A stretch of DNA of 64,000 bases. Source: Margaritispora aquatica (lineage: Eukaryota; Ascomycota; Leotiomycetes; Helotiales; Discinellaceae). The translations under genes and the position numbers were made by a program. Below the pieces are notes generated by a model. The model had not been told where the DNA came from and searched no databases. It was given only the letters and a program-made list of their open reading frames with translations. Positions 12,106 to 23,402 of the stretch are shown here, piece by piece. Position 1 is the first letter of the stretch. The number at the start of each line of letters is the position of its first letter. The DNA lies in the NCBI GenBank assembly GCA_007644065.1, contig VJWN01000032.1, forward strand, positions 1 through 64,000. The letters run 5' to 3'.

Positions 12106-13367
12106 CTACTTGTTATACGCAAGGCACATTTTTCATCTTCCATGTGCAGTTCAGCTGAAGAGAGTGAACGTGAACATCAATCACTCAACTGATTTCTTCC
12201 TTTCCCCCTCCCTTCAACCAACTTTACTCATCTTCTATCCTGATCTCGTCATAATTCATAACCTTAGCGAAGAGTCTCATATGCACAATTCATGCACAAT
12301 TCTCCAGCCTCGTCACGTCCATTTTCACTTCACGCTCTCACGAATCTCACACGAGCGCGGCGCCCTTCCTTCTTTATAACCAATTTTTCGTTTTTCATTT
12401 CTCATCTCGTTTTCGTGAGTCGCGATCGAACGTGGTACATCCCTCCCCACCTGCCTCAACCTGCCTCATACCAAGTGACCAAAGCAAAGAAAAAGTATGG
12501 TCGATACCCCTGTCTGATCGCCCTTCTCGTCTCCCATTCGTTCAACCCAGTACCGCCTTGATGCAGGGGCCGTGGGACTAGTCCTCAAAAGTCCAAGCGT
12601 GGTATCTGGCTCAGGACAGAGGACAGCCCGAGACACGGGTCTGAGAGGGAAAGAGGGTTGATTGGTGGCAAACGCGGTGACGCGTGAGAGATGAAGTGGG
12701 AAGTGGAAAGGGAAGGAGCGCGATTTGTGGTTGGATGGGGTAAGTGCTGTCCAGTGCAGTCTGGTGCAGTCAGTGGTGCAGGAGCGCATACATACCAAGA
12801 AGGTGCAGGAAAGGAAAGTGTGAGACGAGGGAGAACTGGGACAGAGAGGAAGGGCGAATGAGAAATAAGAGAGGAGAGGAAGGAGCGTGAAGCGTGGAGC
12901 GTGTAGAGTTGATATAGTCATTCCTTCCCCTTCTTTCACCACCACCACCACGATCGACTCTTCCTGCTGTGTTTGTGAATGTGTTGAATTGTGGTGTTGC
13001 ATTTTGAAAGTGTGATTGATTGATTGATTGTTGTTATTGTTGTATGATATCTTTTACATTTTCGTGTTCTTCCTTCAACCATCATCATCAATAACATCAA
13101 CATCACCATCATCAACCACCTCCTCATCATCAACAGCATCCATCATAACAAAACATTCATCCGATTGAGAAGGAAACGGATTGACCTATCAATACCTTCT
13201 TCATCTTTCGACATTTTTACTTGCTCCATCTCAGGATACTTTCGAGGAGGACGACAGTGATTGAAGACTGTACATTGGGTGGATTTGAATTGTCTGGGTC
13301 GAACATCACACCCACGAATACATTTCCAAAAGGTACCTTTATATACTATATACATCTCGACCACGCA

Positions 13368-14767
13368 ATGGCAACTACCATCACCCCTCGTCAACCTTTC
13401 GCTCCCTTGAATGGAAGTCGATTGAGTAACTTGACCAGTCTTAAGAATCGTCAAAATGGTATGTCCTTTGCCTCGCTGTCCAACGACATTCCAGGCGGTT
13501 GTCATCCTCTACCCCCTCTATCCCAAATCAAATCATCTCCAAACAACCAGCATGACATCCATTCAAAATGAATCCCCAACTTACCAAAACAGCGGTTCAA
13601 ACTCTCAACACCCCCACCAAGCGCAAGGCCCAAACCTATGAAGCCGACAACACCAACCCCTCCTACCCCTCCGACAACGACAGCGAGAACATCGATCCTC
13701 TCTTCTCTCCCAAACGATCCAAGACCTCTCCTTCTACCTCCGAGTACATCAAGCCTTCCATCACCAATTTCTTCCTGACCCGCGCTCCTACTCCAACCAG
13801 CAATGATATCTCGATCAAGAAGTCAATCGCGACTCCTCGACGCCTTCTCACCGCTCGATCACCTATCAAGAAGTCAACGGGTGTAAGTATTGATACCAGT
13901 CGCGCCATCAACACAGGTGCACACTCTGCACCAGCTGGACGGTCCCCTACGCGCAAGAGGATTGGACTACTCTCGCGTCGTCGCAATACCACGCGCGTGG
14001 ATCCACCTTCTTTTGGTTCGGCGTCTGGAGGACTGGGATTTAGCATCGACGCCGCGCTATCTGGTACTATTCCCAGTTATCAACCCAAGCCACTGCCTGC
14101 CCAGTCCATTAGCATCGAGCAAGGTGTGAAGGAAGGTCTGTTACCCGTGTTGCACACTGGTGGTGACAAGAAGGATAGCTGGTTCTTCGACATTCACGAG
14201 GATACCGAGGAGGAGTTTGCGACGAACATGATGGAGCATGGTGCTTGCACGCTTGATATATCATCCGACGAGGAGACTTCGGCTAGGGAGAACGATATGC
14301 GAGGCAAGGAGAACGTCCCACCTGTGGATGATGTATCACAAACTCGAACAACTTTGACCGAGTCTAGTGGTCAAGGGGAGGAATCTTTGGCGGTGAATGT
14401 CGCCAAAGCTTCATCAAAGAAGAGGCGAGCTGTGCAAGAAGGCGAGATTGAGGTTGATCGCTCTCCACTTGGTGATCTGGCTGCTGAGGAATTCTATCCT
14501 GAGGGCTGTGATGGAAGTAGTGTATTTGTCATCATCGAACCAGAGCCGGAACCAGAAGCTCATCTGGAAGTACCACTCCCAGAGCAAGATCAAGGAGAGC
14601 AAGATGTGTTAGAAGAGAGAGTCGAGATTGATATCGATGCTCTGATGCAAAAGAGTGAAACTCCTGTTGTGGCTGCATTGTTAGAACCACTAGAGAAGAG
14701 TGAGGAGAGTGCCGCGGGCATGGACTTTGAAGTTTGGGAGAGTGGTAGTGCAAAGGGTGACGAGTGA
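13368..14767 (+). CDS. Conserved nuclear protein with KEN box, function unknown
   Basis: Two exons, 13368-13458 and 13593-14767. The 134-bp intron (GTATGT...ACAG) joins KNRQN to AVQTLNTPTKRK in frame. The product is 421 residues. It has a conserved-looking N-terminus (TPRQPFAPLNGSRLSNLTSLKNRQN), then Ser/Pro/Lys-rich sequence with ENIDPLFSPKRSK. Many SP/TP sites and basic clusters follow (RSPTRKRIGLLSRRR), then a WFFDIHEDTEEEFATNMMEH motif and DISSDEE. A KEN tripeptide sits at residues 269-271 (GKENVPP). I recall this N-terminus and the FDIHEDT motif from an ascomycete family often mislabelled thymidylate kinase; no kinase P-loop is visible. The KEN box, SP/TP sites and nuclear-type basic patches suggest a cell-cycle-regulated, APC/C-degraded nuclear protein, which is inference. 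Translation would otherwise run into a stop shortly after the intron, which supports the splice. Confidence 0.75.
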
Positions 14768-16071
14768 TTTCGCATCTCACTCATGGACTTTGCAGTAGGG
14801 CTTGGTGGTGAGGAGGATGAGGGGAAGAAGAGAAATGTCTTCTCTGTCGGATGTGAATAGCTGGCTGGCTGGCGTTACAAAAGGCGTTCATTCATATGTC
14901 GCTTATTACCTATTTCTTGGCCTGTCTCTTTCTTCTTCTATATGTCACTTGGTTGGGCCTGGAGTACTTGGTATACCAGTCCTGTTGTGTTTGTGTCTAT
15001 GTTTCTGTTGTTAGTCAGTCACTCTTTCTACAGTACAGTACGGATTTTCTGCCTGCTGTTGAGCTTTCCTTTTTGAGTTTGCGTTTGAGGGATAGTAGGC
15101 AGTTGTTAGCAGTATACGTTAGGTTGTGTTGTGCTGTGTGCGTTATGAGTGGAATGAGCGGGATGAGTGGGACGAGTAATGATTCGGAATCAAGGTGTGA
15201 ATAGGAATTGGAATGAACATCAATATATATCTACCTGTCTACCTGTCTAGCGACCTAGTGACCTAGTGAACTAATTCATCTCATCTTGTCTAAAGCCGAA
15301 CGTTTTCTCACCTGTGACGTGAGGGTCTATTTATGCCTTTTGATTGATCGGTTGGTTGATTGGCATGATGTGATGAGATGTGATGTGATGTAATATGGTA
15401 GGAGATGGTGTATGTATGTATGTACCTACCTACCTATAGTATTTGAATCTACGCTCTGCACTCTATACTCTATACTCTATACTCTATACACTAACCCCTT
15501 AACGTCCACAACTCCACAGCTCTACATCATTCTCTCTTTCTCTCTTTCTCTCTTTCTCTCTTTCTCTCTTTCTCTCTTTCTCTCTTTCTCTCTTTCTCTC
15601 TTTCTCTCTTTCTCTCTTTCTCTCTTTCCTAATGTCCCCAATGTACCCAGTACATGTATCCATCATCACAAGCATGACTGAATACCGATATTGATATGGA
15701 TATGGATATTGGTGTCTTGAGTAGGCGGGCATCGAACGGTACTCTAGGTGCTTATGTCTTTACTTACTTACTTACGTAGGTATGTAGGTAGGTAGGTAGG
15801 TAAGTTGGTAGGTTGGTGAAGGAAGTGTTGGGCTTTGAAGCACAGAAGAGCGAAGCAAAGGAAAGGAAAGGAGAGGAAAGAAAAGATCATTTCATCTTCA
15901 TGTTGAGGACTCGTAATTCATCAATCACTTGCTTTTATTGAGTTATTGGAATATTGGGATATCATCGTCAAGCGACACTACATTTCCCGTGCAGGTTCCC
16001 GTGCCATCAACCTAGACAACCTACACAATCTACACCAATCATCCATCTGTCTATCTTTCCACCCACCACCC
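14768..16071. other. Convergent 3' spacer with simple repeats
   Basis: Lies between the ends of the KEN-box gene and the CysRS gene, so it should hold both 3' UTRs. It contains the TCTCTTTC array (15531-15628) flanked by oppositely oriented TACC (15423-15436) and GGTA (15785-15803) runs. No coding frame is credible; the open frames over the array are repeat translations. Confidence 0.6.
15531..15628 (+). repeat. TCTCTTTC tandem array
   Basis: About twelve near-perfect copies of an 8-bp pyrimidine unit, so one strand is pure C/T and the other pure A/G. Sits in the shared 3' spacer. Confidence 0.9.
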
Positions 16072-18624
16072 TTACGCCGCATTCTTCACCTTCCAGGCCT
16101 CATGATTCTTCTTCTGCCTCTCCCGATCCTTCATCAACTTCTTCACCGCACTCTTCGTAACCTCCTTGCCATCGCTCGTCGTCAGCGGGAAGCCCTCTGC
16201 ATCCCAACTGCCGTACTTCTCTGCATCCCTAAACATATCCTCGGGCTTGACACTATCCCTCTGTGCTCGCTCCGCTTCGGCCTTCTCAAGCTCAAGTCGC
16301 TTCTTCTCCTTCGCTTCCCGAGCGGCTATCTCGTTCATTCGCTTCTCCTCCTGCTGCGCGAAAATCTCGGCTGCGGGTACGAACTTGATGAGCGCTGGCT
16401 GGTTGTTGCCACGGTCATCGAGCGCGACGCCGAGGCCTGCGAGGTCGATGTCTCGGATTTGGTCGGATAGTTCGAGGATGTCGCACTTGGAGGCTGCGTT
16501 GGTGGGCTTGGTGGCTTCTTTGCGGAGCTCGTCGCGGATCTGGGAGATGGCGCGGAGGTATGGCATGGCAAGAACTTCAGGGTCCGAGGAGTCGAGGGAT
16601 TCAGCGTTGGTTTCCCGGGAGAGGATCTCATCTAGAACTGGGGATTGGAGGCTCAGGCTTTTGAGGGCGATTTTGGTGTTGTCGTAGATAGCCGAGTAAG
16701 GGGCGACGATTTCCTTAGTGGTTTTGTTCGAATTTGATGCTGTCTTGTTGACCCATCCTAGGCCGTCGTAGGGTGCTGATGCGTTGGCGTCCAATCCGAA
16801 AATGCCAACCATCTTGGTGATCCACCGTGCAATTGCTTCTAATCCTGCAATATCCTTTACTGCTGGTCCTGCAGAGCCGATGTGAATATTCGCCGTCTTG
16901 ATCGTATCAGCGATAATACGCATGGCCCGGGGTGTGTCGAATGAGTTTGCAAGAGCATCATCCATATCCTTTTTGGACTTCTCCAAATCACCCGACAAGC
17001 TTGCTTGTGCCGCCTCGTGATTCGCATGTGAGGCATCTTGGATTAGTGATTTGACGTTGACGAAGAATTTCTATCAAAATTAGTTTGAACCAAAACTCAC
17101 TGCAACAAACTCACATTGACTGAATCCTCCCAGCCTCTGGCCTCTGTTCTCATATCTTCTGAAATTTCGATGCCCTCATTCCATTTGCCTTTCAAGAACA
17201 CAATTCTCATGCCTCTCGCAGTATAATCTTTCTCCAAAGCATCCTGAATTGTTTGGAAGTTTTTCAAAGACTTGGACATCTTCGATCCGGCAATCGACAA
17301 ATGTCCCATATGCAAAAAGTAATTGACCCAGTTATGAACTTTCCCGTGTTGGCAGAAATAAGCTTCACTCTGTGCCAGCTCATTATCGTGATGTGGAAAC
17401 GCCAAATCAATTCCTCCCGAATGAATATCCATGTTGTCTCCAAGAATGTCGGAAGCCATCACAGAGCACTCAATGTGCCATCCAGGTCGACCTTCCCCCC
17501 AAGGACTGTTCCATACTGGTTCTCCAGCTTTTGACTTCTTCCACAAAGCGAAATCGCCTTTACCTCGCTTGCCACCAAGATTCTTCGACTCGGAGCCTTC
17601 TCCTTCCTCTTGTAATGCTTTGTCGTGCTTGCAGTCAGGTCGCAATCGTGCGTATTCATTTCCAGCCTTTTCAAATGCTTCAATATCAAAGTACACAGAT
17701 CCATCTGAGCTGTATGCAAAACCCTTATCAATCAATTTGTTCACAAAGTCCACAATCTGTGGAACATAGGCAGTAACCCTGGTGATGACATCTGGCCTCA
17801 AAACATTCAGCGCATCCATATCTTGCGTGAAGTCAGCTTCCCAGTATTTTGTGACATCTGTGAAAATGGTGTGGTCGTGTCCATCGATTGTTTCCTTGTA
17901 CAGAGAGTCGAGATATGGCAGCAAGACTTCATCTATGCCTCCAAATCCTTCTTCTTTGCTCATAGCATCAAAAGCAGCACTCATATTTGCGAGATGCATT
18001 TTCATCTTTGCTTCTGCATCTCCAGGCTTGCCCTCACCAGTCAAGCTTCCTCCTGCCAGAACTTTGCCATAAGCGGCATCGCGTCGTTCGATATAATTGC
18101 TGGTTGTGAACTCGCCCAGCAAAGGTAGGTTCTTTTCGGCGTAGTCTTTCCAAGCAGCGGCGGCCAATTCTTGAATTTCTGGCTTCGTATGTTTCTTGGC
18201 CTTTTCCAGTTCAAGGAGACGTTTCCTTCGAGCTTTGAGAATGATCTAGCACAGTCTTAGTGATATGGAAAACTAGTCTCGTTTACCAACTCACCTTGTC
18301 ATCTATGTCCGTAACATTCATGACGAAATTGACCTTGAAACCATGGTAGTCCCGTAAAATACGCCGGATAATATCTGTTGAGACATAGTTCCGCGCATGA
18401 CCCAAATGAGAATGATCGTAGACTGTAGGTCCGCAAGCATACCAAGAGACTTTCCCCTCTTGCTTGGGCGTGAAGAGGACTGGAGGATTTCCCTCTTTGT
18501 GTTCCAGGGAGTTGTGTACTTTTAGTTGCGCCATTGTGCGAGCCACGGTTGAGAATTGAAAGAAGGAAATATGTATTGGTTTATATCTTGTCGAGAAACG
18601 AAAGACGAAGGAAGGACTGAGCAT
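16072..18624 (-). CDS. Cysteinyl-tRNA synthetase (probably dual cytosolic/mitochondrial)
   Basis: Three exons on the minus strand: 18295-18624, 17115-18245 and 16072-17070. The introns are 49 and 44 bp. The product is 819 residues. It charges tRNA-Cys and belongs to the class Ia synthetases. Visible features: the HIGH motif (HSHLGH, 71-76), Cys64 in the zinc-ligand position, the insertion-rich Rossmann domain, HIECS (about 368-372) and HHDNE as further zinc-site segments, and the KMSKS loop at 432-436. The C-terminal third is helical and Lys/Glu-rich. Two in-frame ATGs matter. The first (18624) precedes about 30 residues rich in Phe/Ser/Arg with no acid, like a mitochondrial presequence. The second (18534, Met31) starts MAQLKVHNS, like a cytosolic form, in a much better context. 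Divergent from TRM61 with 205 bp between start codons. Both splice joins keep frame. Confidence 0.93.
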
Positions 18625-18829
18625 TAAGATAGGTTGAAAGAATTAGGCTTGAATGTGACAAAAGATAGAGTCAGAGGCTAGCTATTCAGCCTTGAACGGA
18701 TGGAGGGGTTCATTGACTCAATCAATTGTCTTGGCGCATCTGCTTGTCGCATTTTCTCAGCCTTGTCAAAGTTATTTCTCGTCGAAATTCTATACAGGAT
18801 TTCTTCAGGCACAATCGACAACATACACA
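18625..18829. promoter_or_regulatory. Divergent promoter CysRS / TRM61
   Basis: 205 bp between the outermost start codons of two tRNA-metabolism genes. With untranslated leaders included, the promoters must overlap. No consensus operator was identified. Co-regulation is an inference from the geometry and related function. Confidence 0.5.
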
Positions 18830-20410
18830 ATGACTCCACCAACTTCACCCTTCCTTTACTCGGGAGCAGTCGCGGCGGCAGACTCTCTTGCAATAATACA
18901 TTTGAAAAGGGATTTGCAGATGCCCACAGTTTTAAAGGAACATGACGAAGACGATGAAGGATATCTTGAGGGAAAGGTGGTGAACACTCGATTTGGATCA
19001 TTTCCTCACAAAACTTTAATAGGACTACCATGGGGAAGTCAGGTCAGAGCATCAATTGTGGATACGGGATCTCGAGGAAGAAGGGTGAAGGGCGCAGAGA
19101 AGGAAAAGAAGCGCAAGAGAGAGGAAGCCGAAGAGGGATCCAAGAAGTCACCAAAGCTTGAAAAAAGCTCGACAGCCACAATTGTACCTGTGGAGGAAGT
19201 CAGCACGCCATCGTCAGTCAAGGAGGAGAAGGAAGCTGTTACTGCGCCTACAGGCTTCATACACCTGCTACCACCTACACCTGAGAATTGGACTAGCTCT
19301 TTACCCCACCGAACGCAAGTTGTCTATACTCCAGATTACAGCTATATTTTGCATCGCATACGTGCTCGACCTGGAACCAACATCATTGAGGCTGGTGCTG
19401 GAAGTGGATCATTTACACATGCGTCTGCAAGAGCTGTGTTTGATGGCTATGCTGCAGCGAATGAAACAAATGGATCGTCAAGCAAGAGAAGAAAGCTGGG
19501 CAAAGTATGGAGTTATGAATTTCATGAAGTAAGGTATCAAAAGCTGGTCAAAGAGATTAAAGATCATGGGTTAGATGGATTAGTGGAGCTCACTCATCGC
19601 GATGTTTGTGAAGAAGGGTTTTTGGTGGACGGAAAGAGTCCAAATGTTGATGCTATATTTTTGGATCTTCCGGCTCCATGGCTCGCATTGCCCCATCTGG
19701 CACGGTCAAGACCAAAGCCAAAAAACGATGATGACTCGATGGAAGAACCCAAGCCATTCATCTCGCCGCTCAATCCTTCTGTGTCTGTTCACATTTGCAC
19801 ATTTTCGCCTTGCATAGAACAAGTTACTAAGACGGTATCAGCTATGAGGCAATTAGGCTGGGTTGATATTGAAATGGTTGAAGTATCACAAAAGAGATTT
19901 GAGATCCGAAGAGAGAGAATTGGCATATCAGCCGATGTTCAGCGAGGTCTTCAGTCTATTCCTGCATCTGTGGATGAAGCAGTTGCCAGACTCAAGGAGA
20001 TTGAAGGGACATTCAAGACCTTTCATGAGAACGGTGATAAAGTGGAGTCTGCTAAGAAAGATAAAGTCAACCCCAACAGCCGTGCAAAGCTGCTCGAGAG
20101 TCTGATAGAGAAGAAGGTCTACAAAGAGGGTAATTTGGTGCACAGAACTGAGCCTGAGGTGAAAACACACACAAGTTATCTTGTTTTTGCCATTCTGCCT
20201 ATAGAATGGACTGCAGAGGATGAGGCTAAAGCTATGGCCAATTGGTCAACACAGGCTGAGGGGGTTGCAATTGAGGCACCTGCGAAGATGAGTGGAAAGC
20301 AGAGGAAGAAGTTTGAGAGAGCGCAAAGATTAGCTGTCATTGCACAAGCAGATGGCGCGAAGGATGATAAAGATGAGCAGGGAGAGCCAGCTCCATCGAC
20401 GTCTGTTTAA
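18830..20410 (+). CDS. TRM61: tRNA (adenine-58-N1)-methyltransferase catalytic subunit Trm61
   Basis: Intronless, 526 residues. The frame is open upstream of 18830 but without an ATG, so this ATG (ACAATGAC) is the start. Trm61 (Gcd14) with Trm6 makes m1A58 in tRNAs, including initiator tRNA-Met, in the nucleus. Evidence: the N-terminal beta-barrel segment TRFGSFPHKTLIGLPWGSQV (53-72) and the Rossmann SAM-binding motif IIEAGAGSGSFTHA (185-198). The acidic post-I motif YEFHEVRYQK follows, then the catalytic-site motif DLPAPWLAL (279-287). A charged insert rich in Lys/Glu (about 85-135) separates the barrel from the catalytic domain and resembles a nuclear localisation region; such inserts occur in filamentous fungi. 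The C-terminus has KQRKKFERAQR. The partner TRM6 is not in the window. Confidence 0.92.
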   Translation: MTPPTSPFLYSGAVAAADSLAIIHLKRDLQMPTVLKEHDEDDEGYLEGKVVNTRFGSFPHKTLIGLPWGSQVRASIVDTGSRGRRVKGAEKEKKRKREEAEEGSKKSPKLEKSSTATIVPVEEVSTPSSVKEEKEAVTAPTGFIHLLPPTPENWTSSLPHRTQVVYTPDYSYILHRIRARPGTNIIEAGAGSGSFTHASARAVFDGYAAANETNGSSSKRRKLGKVWSYEFHEVRYQKLVKEIKDHGLDGLVELTHRDVCEEGFLVDGKSPNVDAIFLDLPAPWLALPHLARSRPKPKNDDDSMEEPKPFISPLNPSVSVHICTFSPCIEQVTKTVSAMRQLGWVDIEMVEVSQKRFEIRRERIGISADVQRGLQSIPASVDEAVARLKEIEGTFKTFHENGDKVESAKKDKVNPNSRAKLLESLIEKKVYKEGNLVHRTEPEVKTHTSYLVFAILPIEWTAEDEAKAMANWSTQAEGVAIEAPAKMSGKQRKKFERAQRLAVIAQADGAKDDKDEQGEPAPSTSV

Positions 20411-20751
20411 AAGATACCATCAAGCAGAGTTTGGAGAATCACAATGAGTACTTGAATTACCCACCTCCGATTTTCACCCATTCTGAGGAATCCGATTATA
20501 GTATCTATGTAGGTTGCCATTAGGAAAAGCTCAGTAGTTTCAATTCTCCGCTTTCTCACTTCTCGCTCAACCCCACCTTTGCTTCATTCACCATCTTGTC
20601 AACTACAGCTGCCTATTCTAGAACTCGCATATTGGAATTCTTCTTCTTTCTGCTTAGTAAAGTGTATAGTATTTCTTGTCTTTGGCAAGGCTGATTTCTT
20701 CAATGTCGATTTAACGAACTTGTTGCTTTAGAAGTGAACACAAAAGTCAGC
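20411..20751. other. Spacer between TRM61 and the beta-lactamase-fold gene
   Basis: 341 bp with the TRM61 3' region and the next promoter. Pyrimidine-rich tracts (about 20540-20660) precede the downstream gene. No gene or RNA seen. Confidence 0.5.
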
Positions 20752-22363
20752 ATGGAGTCAGCTCCTAAGAGTCATCGAACACCACTCGATGAAGACTTCA
20801 ACTCACATGCACAAGCGCTCCTTGAAGAATGGCATGTTCCGGGCATGTCAATTGCGGTCATCGATGGTGATCATACTTTCTCCAAGGTACGTGCAATTGA
20901 CACACTTTTTGAAGTCAATGACTAAAATCAGTTAGGGATATGGCCTTGCTTCTTTCCCAGGCCAACCAGTCACACCAGCGACACTTTTCTTCACAGCCAG
21001 TACTACAAAATCTTTCACTTCAGCTGCCATCTCACTACTTATCGATGATGACGCACGTTCAGTCGAGTCATCTAATTCACTGCAACACGAACCTCTGACA
21101 TGGGAAACCCGCATCAGCAGCCTAATCCCAGATGACTTCATCCTTTCAGATGCACATATTACAGCCAATGCGACGATTGAAGATGCTTTGTGCCACCGAA
21201 CTGGTATGCCGAATCATGAGAATAGCTTTCCTTCCAAGAATACCAACGTCAGGGGTATGGCACGGAATTTACGGAATTTGCCTATGACAGGTGGATTCAG
21301 AGAAGAGTTTATCTATAACGATTACATGTACTCGACTATTTCTCATCTTATAGAGACACGGACAGAGCGCGATCTAGGCGATTTCATGAAAGAGAGAATC
21401 TGGGGGCCATTGTGTATGGATGATACGTTTTGGACTTTGCAAGATGCGCTTGCTGCTGAGGCTAAGGGAAACTCGACATTGGCGAGAGGATATGCATGGG
21501 ATTCAGCAAATTCCAAATTGGTCTCAGAAGATCTCCCAGATTTCCCCGGCGTTTCAGGCGCAGGAGCAATCATCTCATCTGTTCTGGACTACACCAAATA
21601 TTTACGTTGCATGCTCACTTGCTCTCCACCGCTAAGCCCTGCTGGACATGTCACACTCACTCACCCACGTATCAAGTTCTCCAGGCCAGGTAACATCCCC
21701 TTCGCAAGCCCGAACTTCTATGCGCTCGGTTGGGCCTTGGATGTGTATAGAGGCGAGAAAATTGTGTGGCATACAGGTGGTTGGACGGGATTTGGAGCGT
21801 TGATGTGCTTTTTGCCAGGCAGACAATGGGGCTGTGTGATGTTTGGCAATACGAGTAGGACGAGTAATTATGTGCAGATTGTGCTTTGGTATGAGTTGCT
21901 TGATCGGCTGTTGGAGACTCCAGCGAGTGAGAGGCTAGATTGGAATAAGAGATTCAGGGAGTTGGTTAGGAAGAGGAGAGAGGACAATGCGAAGGCTAAA
22001 GAGAGGTTGTATCCTGATATCACAGAGGAAAATATGCAAACAACGTTGCCATTGGAGTTATATGTGGGGTCATATGTGCATCCTGGCTATGGAAAGATAG
22101 ATTTTGTGGTTGATGGTGCTGGCCTCGTTGCTGATCGACGAAATATGGAAATCGTGATGGATGTTAGACTGGAGCATGTTTCGGGCGAATTCTGGCTTGC
22201 GAGACTGGAAGTCAAAAACAGAGATTCACGCGATGTGGAAGTCGTGAGAGCTGAGTTTACTATTGCTGCTGATGGGAAAGTGAAGAGTTTTGGTATTGAG
22301 TTGGAACCGAGAATGGGAAAGGAGAAGATTTGGTTCGTTCGAGTTGTGGTCGATTCAGGATGA
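20752..22363 (+). CDS. Beta-lactamase-fold serine hydrolase (class C/LACTB-like)
   Basis: Two exons, 20752-20886 and 20936-22363. The 49-bp intron (GTACGT...TTAG) joins DGDHTFSK to GYGLASFPGQ. The product is 520 residues. All three landmarks of the penicillin-binding/class C fold are present. The nucleophile motif is S67-T-T-K70 (TASTTKSFTSAAI), the tyrosine motif is YND at about Y172 (FIYNDYMYS), and HTGG at about 324-327 (IVWHTGGWTGFG) takes the place of KTG. A C-terminal lipocalin-like domain follows (about 400-520, ELYVGSYVHPGYGKIDFVVDG). There is no signal peptide, so the enzyme is probably intracellular. Fungal members are mostly esterases, transesterases or peptidases of unknown substrate; nothing here shows true lactamase activity. 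The gene is free-standing, with no biosynthetic partner next to it. Confidence 0.88.
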
Positions 22364-23402
22364 GAAATAAGATTGTTCTACGCCACGTACGGACAAAGAA
22401 GTCTGTATCAAGACTTGAGATTGGCTGTAATCTGGCCCGCTGGTCATGTATTCTTACAAAGGGACAGAGTTTTATAATCACGCAAATATTCATTTCTCAT
22501 TTCATGCTTCGTACAACTACAATTATACTCTATTCGGTGGTATATTACACAAATGCACCCAATCCGTCAACTCATCCTCATCACCTTCCACGCTATAGAT
22601 CTCGCCCTCCTCATATTAGACATACTCTTCGGTTTTCAGCCTGCCAGATTTGCGACTTGCTATACACTCGCTATGATGACCTGCCACTCTGTGTTTAGGG
22701 CTGAGGAGTACAATTATCCTGTTGGTACTTTGCTTTTCGGACGTTGATGGGAATATTTACGTCACACTCAAACACTTTGGTCTCATCACAATATTCATGT
22801 TCAGATTGCCAACGATGTTGGTTTCAATTTCTACTCTCCCATAAATGAACCAATATCTAAACCGAGGAAATTAGAGATAAACCTCCTGGAACCCGAAAAT
22901 TACACACTCAGAGTAGATAGTGCTTTGTCATAAACTACTGAGAGCAAAGAGACATGCGAAAGTCAATCCGAGATCTTCGTAGTTGAGGTTGAATATCAGG
23001 GGTCTACGATGAGGGTTAAAAATTCCACTGGGGGAGGCTTGGTGTGTTGCCATTTTATATGGAGTGGTTTGAGGCTGTGGGGGGTTGATGGATTGATGAT
23101 TTGATGGGCTAATATATTGCGCTGATATACGGAGGTAACTTGGAAAGCTAGTCAGTGGCTGATGTTGAGCTTGGGATTGTTAGGAAAAGCAGGTGAAGTG
23201 AAGATATTTATCTACTTATCTTCTTATCTTAAAAGATTGTGCCTTCAAGAATCCCACTATCAATTGCTAAAAATACAAAGAGCTGTCGACTACAGCGAGA
23301 CCTGTCATTTTTACCTGTTGACAAGTGCAAAGAAAGCAAATGAATAGAGATTATTCTTTGATGAAGCAATGGTTATCCTGAGATTCGAATTATCTTCCTT
23401 TT
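22364..23402. other. 3' spacer between convergent genes, no supported gene
   Basis: About 1 kb between the stop codons of the beta-lactamase-fold gene and the minus-strand hydrolase-like gene. Two short overlapping open frames near 22550-22750 have no family resemblance and probably lie in a 3' UTR. Otherwise unremarkable. Confidence 0.5.

Larger units (their letters stand above)
7925..13367. other. 5.4 kb gene-free, microsatellite-rich interval
   Basis: Contains the 3' end of the bZIP transcript and the upstream region of the KEN-box gene. No credible coding frame was found; the open frames are low-complexity translations of simple repeats. Visible repeats include AATA/AATG runs near 9165-9195, TTGCAG units near 9776-9800, CCTA units (9965-9999), CCGTAGCA units near 10146-10180, TGTAC units (12081-12105) and CAT/CAA-rich sequence at 13080-13145. 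Pyrimidine-rich DNA before 13368 suits a fungal core promoter or 5' UTR. Confidence 0.5.

Noticed and set aside
13872..13920. Possible intron inside exon 2 of the KEN-box gene (GTAAGT...ACAG)
   Set aside because: It would be about 34 bp, too short for fungal splicing, and removal would break the frame.
15412..15732. Open frames on both strands across the TCTCTTTC array
   Set aside because: They are translations of a simple repeat (Leu/Ser/Phe or Lys/Arg/Glu runs) and have no ATG-started, gene-like context.
16166..16687. 173-codon plus-strand frame inside the CysRS gene
   Set aside because: Antisense shadow of the well-supported CysRS exon 3.
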